Assembly (NCBI GenBank): GCA_964369165.1
Contig: CAYJFE010000117.1
Location: 1 to 7,433 of the forward strand
Length of the DNA stretch: 7,433 nt
Reading direction: 5' to 3'
Source of the DNA: CAYJAZ01 sp964369165
GTDB taxonomy: Bacteria > Desulfobacterota > Desulfovibrionia > Desulfovibrionales > Desulfovibrionaceae
Shown: in pieces, positions 6,939-7,433 of the stretch
Position numbering within the stretch: position 1 is the stretch's first letter
Layout of the letters: each line of letters begins with the position of its first letter
Notes under the pieces: generated by a model
What the model was told of the DNA's origin: nothing
Seen by the model: the letters and a program-made list of their open reading frames with translations, nothing else
Databases searched by the model: none
Translations under genes and position numbers: made by a program

Positions 6939-7433
6939 ATGAGTTTTCATGAAGTGAGTTGCGATGCTGAAAAACTTTTACAAGAAATAATTAATAATAG
7001 CACATCAAATACACCATATATCTATTCTATTGCAGAGGCATCGTCTTACATTCCAAAAGTGTATGAAAAAAGTTTAGTTGATGAACTTATTAAGGAAGGT
7101 TTATGCACTTTTGCGCCTAGCTTAGCACGTAATTTTGTGCGTTTACATTTTACTGGTAAGGGTAGTGAATATTTCAATAGAAAGAGAAAATATGAAGAGG
7201 AGCATAAAATGACTTCAATAAATATTAACGCCTCTGATAATTCTCCTGTAAACTTTAACACAGGAAGCGGCCAAGCAAATCAAACTGTTACAATTTATAC
7301 AACTGAACAACATAATGCCATAAATGAATTTAGAGATGAAGTTCAAAGTTCAGCACTATCACAAGAAGAAAAAACAGAAGTGTTAGAATTGCTTGACGCA
7401 ATGGAAGAACTAAAGGCAAAAAATAAAACTTCT
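6939..7433 (+). CDS. Winged-helix protein with polar linker, 3' end outside window
   Basis: An open frame of 165 codons reaches the window edge without a stop, so the gene is incomplete. It starts two bases after hsdS, with GGAGG (6927-6931) seven bases before ATG 6939. It occupies a slot where hsdR might be expected, but its sequence is unlike HsdR. Residues 10-80 look like a winged helix: a helix LVDELIKEGL (46-55), a hairpin RNFVRLHFTGKG (64-75), then SEYF. A charged helix (80-90) follows, then an Asn/Ser/Thr-rich beta-type segment (93-118, with ININASDNSPVNF and GSGQANQTVTI), then a helical region (121-160) with EEKTEVLELLDAMEEL. Such polar Asn-rich strands after a small helical domain recur in uncharacterised proteins from accessory regions. 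A role as transcriptional regulator or sensor for the operon is a guess. I do not recognise a named family. Confidence 0.8.
   Translation, partial: MSFHEVSCDAEKLLQEIINNSTSNTPYIYSIAEASSYIPKVYEKSLVDELIKEGLCTFAPSLARNFVRLHFTGKGSEYFNRKRKYEEEHKMTSININASDNSPVNFNTGSGQANQTVTIYTTEQHNAINEFRDEVQSSALSQEEKTEVLELLDAMEELKAKNKTS
7197..7211 (+). promoter_or_regulatory. Possible internal ribosome binding site and start
   Basis: GAGGAG (7197-7202) lies six bases before an in-frame ATG at 7209 (Met91 of the winged-helix gene). That Met falls at the junction between the winged helix and the polar/helical C-terminal part, so initiation here would give the C-terminal portion as a separate small protein. The GAGGAG also simply encodes Glu codons in a charged helix, so coincidence is quite possible. 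Confidence 0.3.

Noticed and set aside
7046..7261. 71-codon minus-strand frame near the window end
   Set aside because: Lies opposite the well-supported winged-helix frame, which has a strong Shine-Dalgarno and operon spacing.
6939..7433. The last gene as the start of hsdR or as a second half-hsdS
   Set aside because: It shows no HsdR N-terminal nuclease features and none of the TRD entry or LLPPLxEQ motifs of HsdS.

Overview
The window is a low-G+C bacterial chromosomal or accessory segment in which all six supported genes lie on the + strand. Two near-consensus sigma-70-type promoters (TTGACA-N17-TATACT and TTTACA-N17-TATAAT) and ordinary Shine-Dalgarno sites suggest a proteobacterium, spirochaete or firmicute-like host rather than a Bacteroidetes. 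The species cannot be named from the sequence. No tRNA, rRNA, CRISPR array, transposase or attachment site was seen, and no stretch over 300 bases lacks a gene.

Region 1 (1-1830) opens with a rho-independent terminator of a gene that lies outside the window. A 120-base control region follows, with tandem direct repeats, an inverted repeat CTTGAT-N8-ATCAAG and a strong promoter. It drives a two-gene hipBA-type toxin-antitoxin module. HipA is full length with an intact kinase core. HipB is unusual: its DNA-binding domain is at the C terminus, behind an Asn/Phe/Pro-rich and coiled-coil N-terminal extension.

Region 2 (1831-1957) is a 127-base spacer with an 18-base perfect palindrome and a second strong promoter.

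Region 3 (1958-7433 and beyond) reads as one operon with gaps of 3, 2 and 2 bases. It encodes an 863-residue membrane-anchored KAP-family P-loop NTPase, the HsdM methyltransferase, a half-size single-TRD HsdS, and an open-ended gene for a winged-helix protein with a polar beta-type linker and a helical tail. No hsdR lies in the window; it is expected downstream.

The arrangement suggests a compound defence locus. The type I restriction-modification genes would be co-expressed with a membrane NTPase related to the phage-exclusion protein PifA and with a regulator-like or sensor-like protein, next to a toxin-antitoxin module. The KAP gene is clearly poorer in G+C than hsdM, so the locus looks assembled from parts of different origin. 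The link between the NTPase and restriction-modification is inferred from gene order and spacing only.
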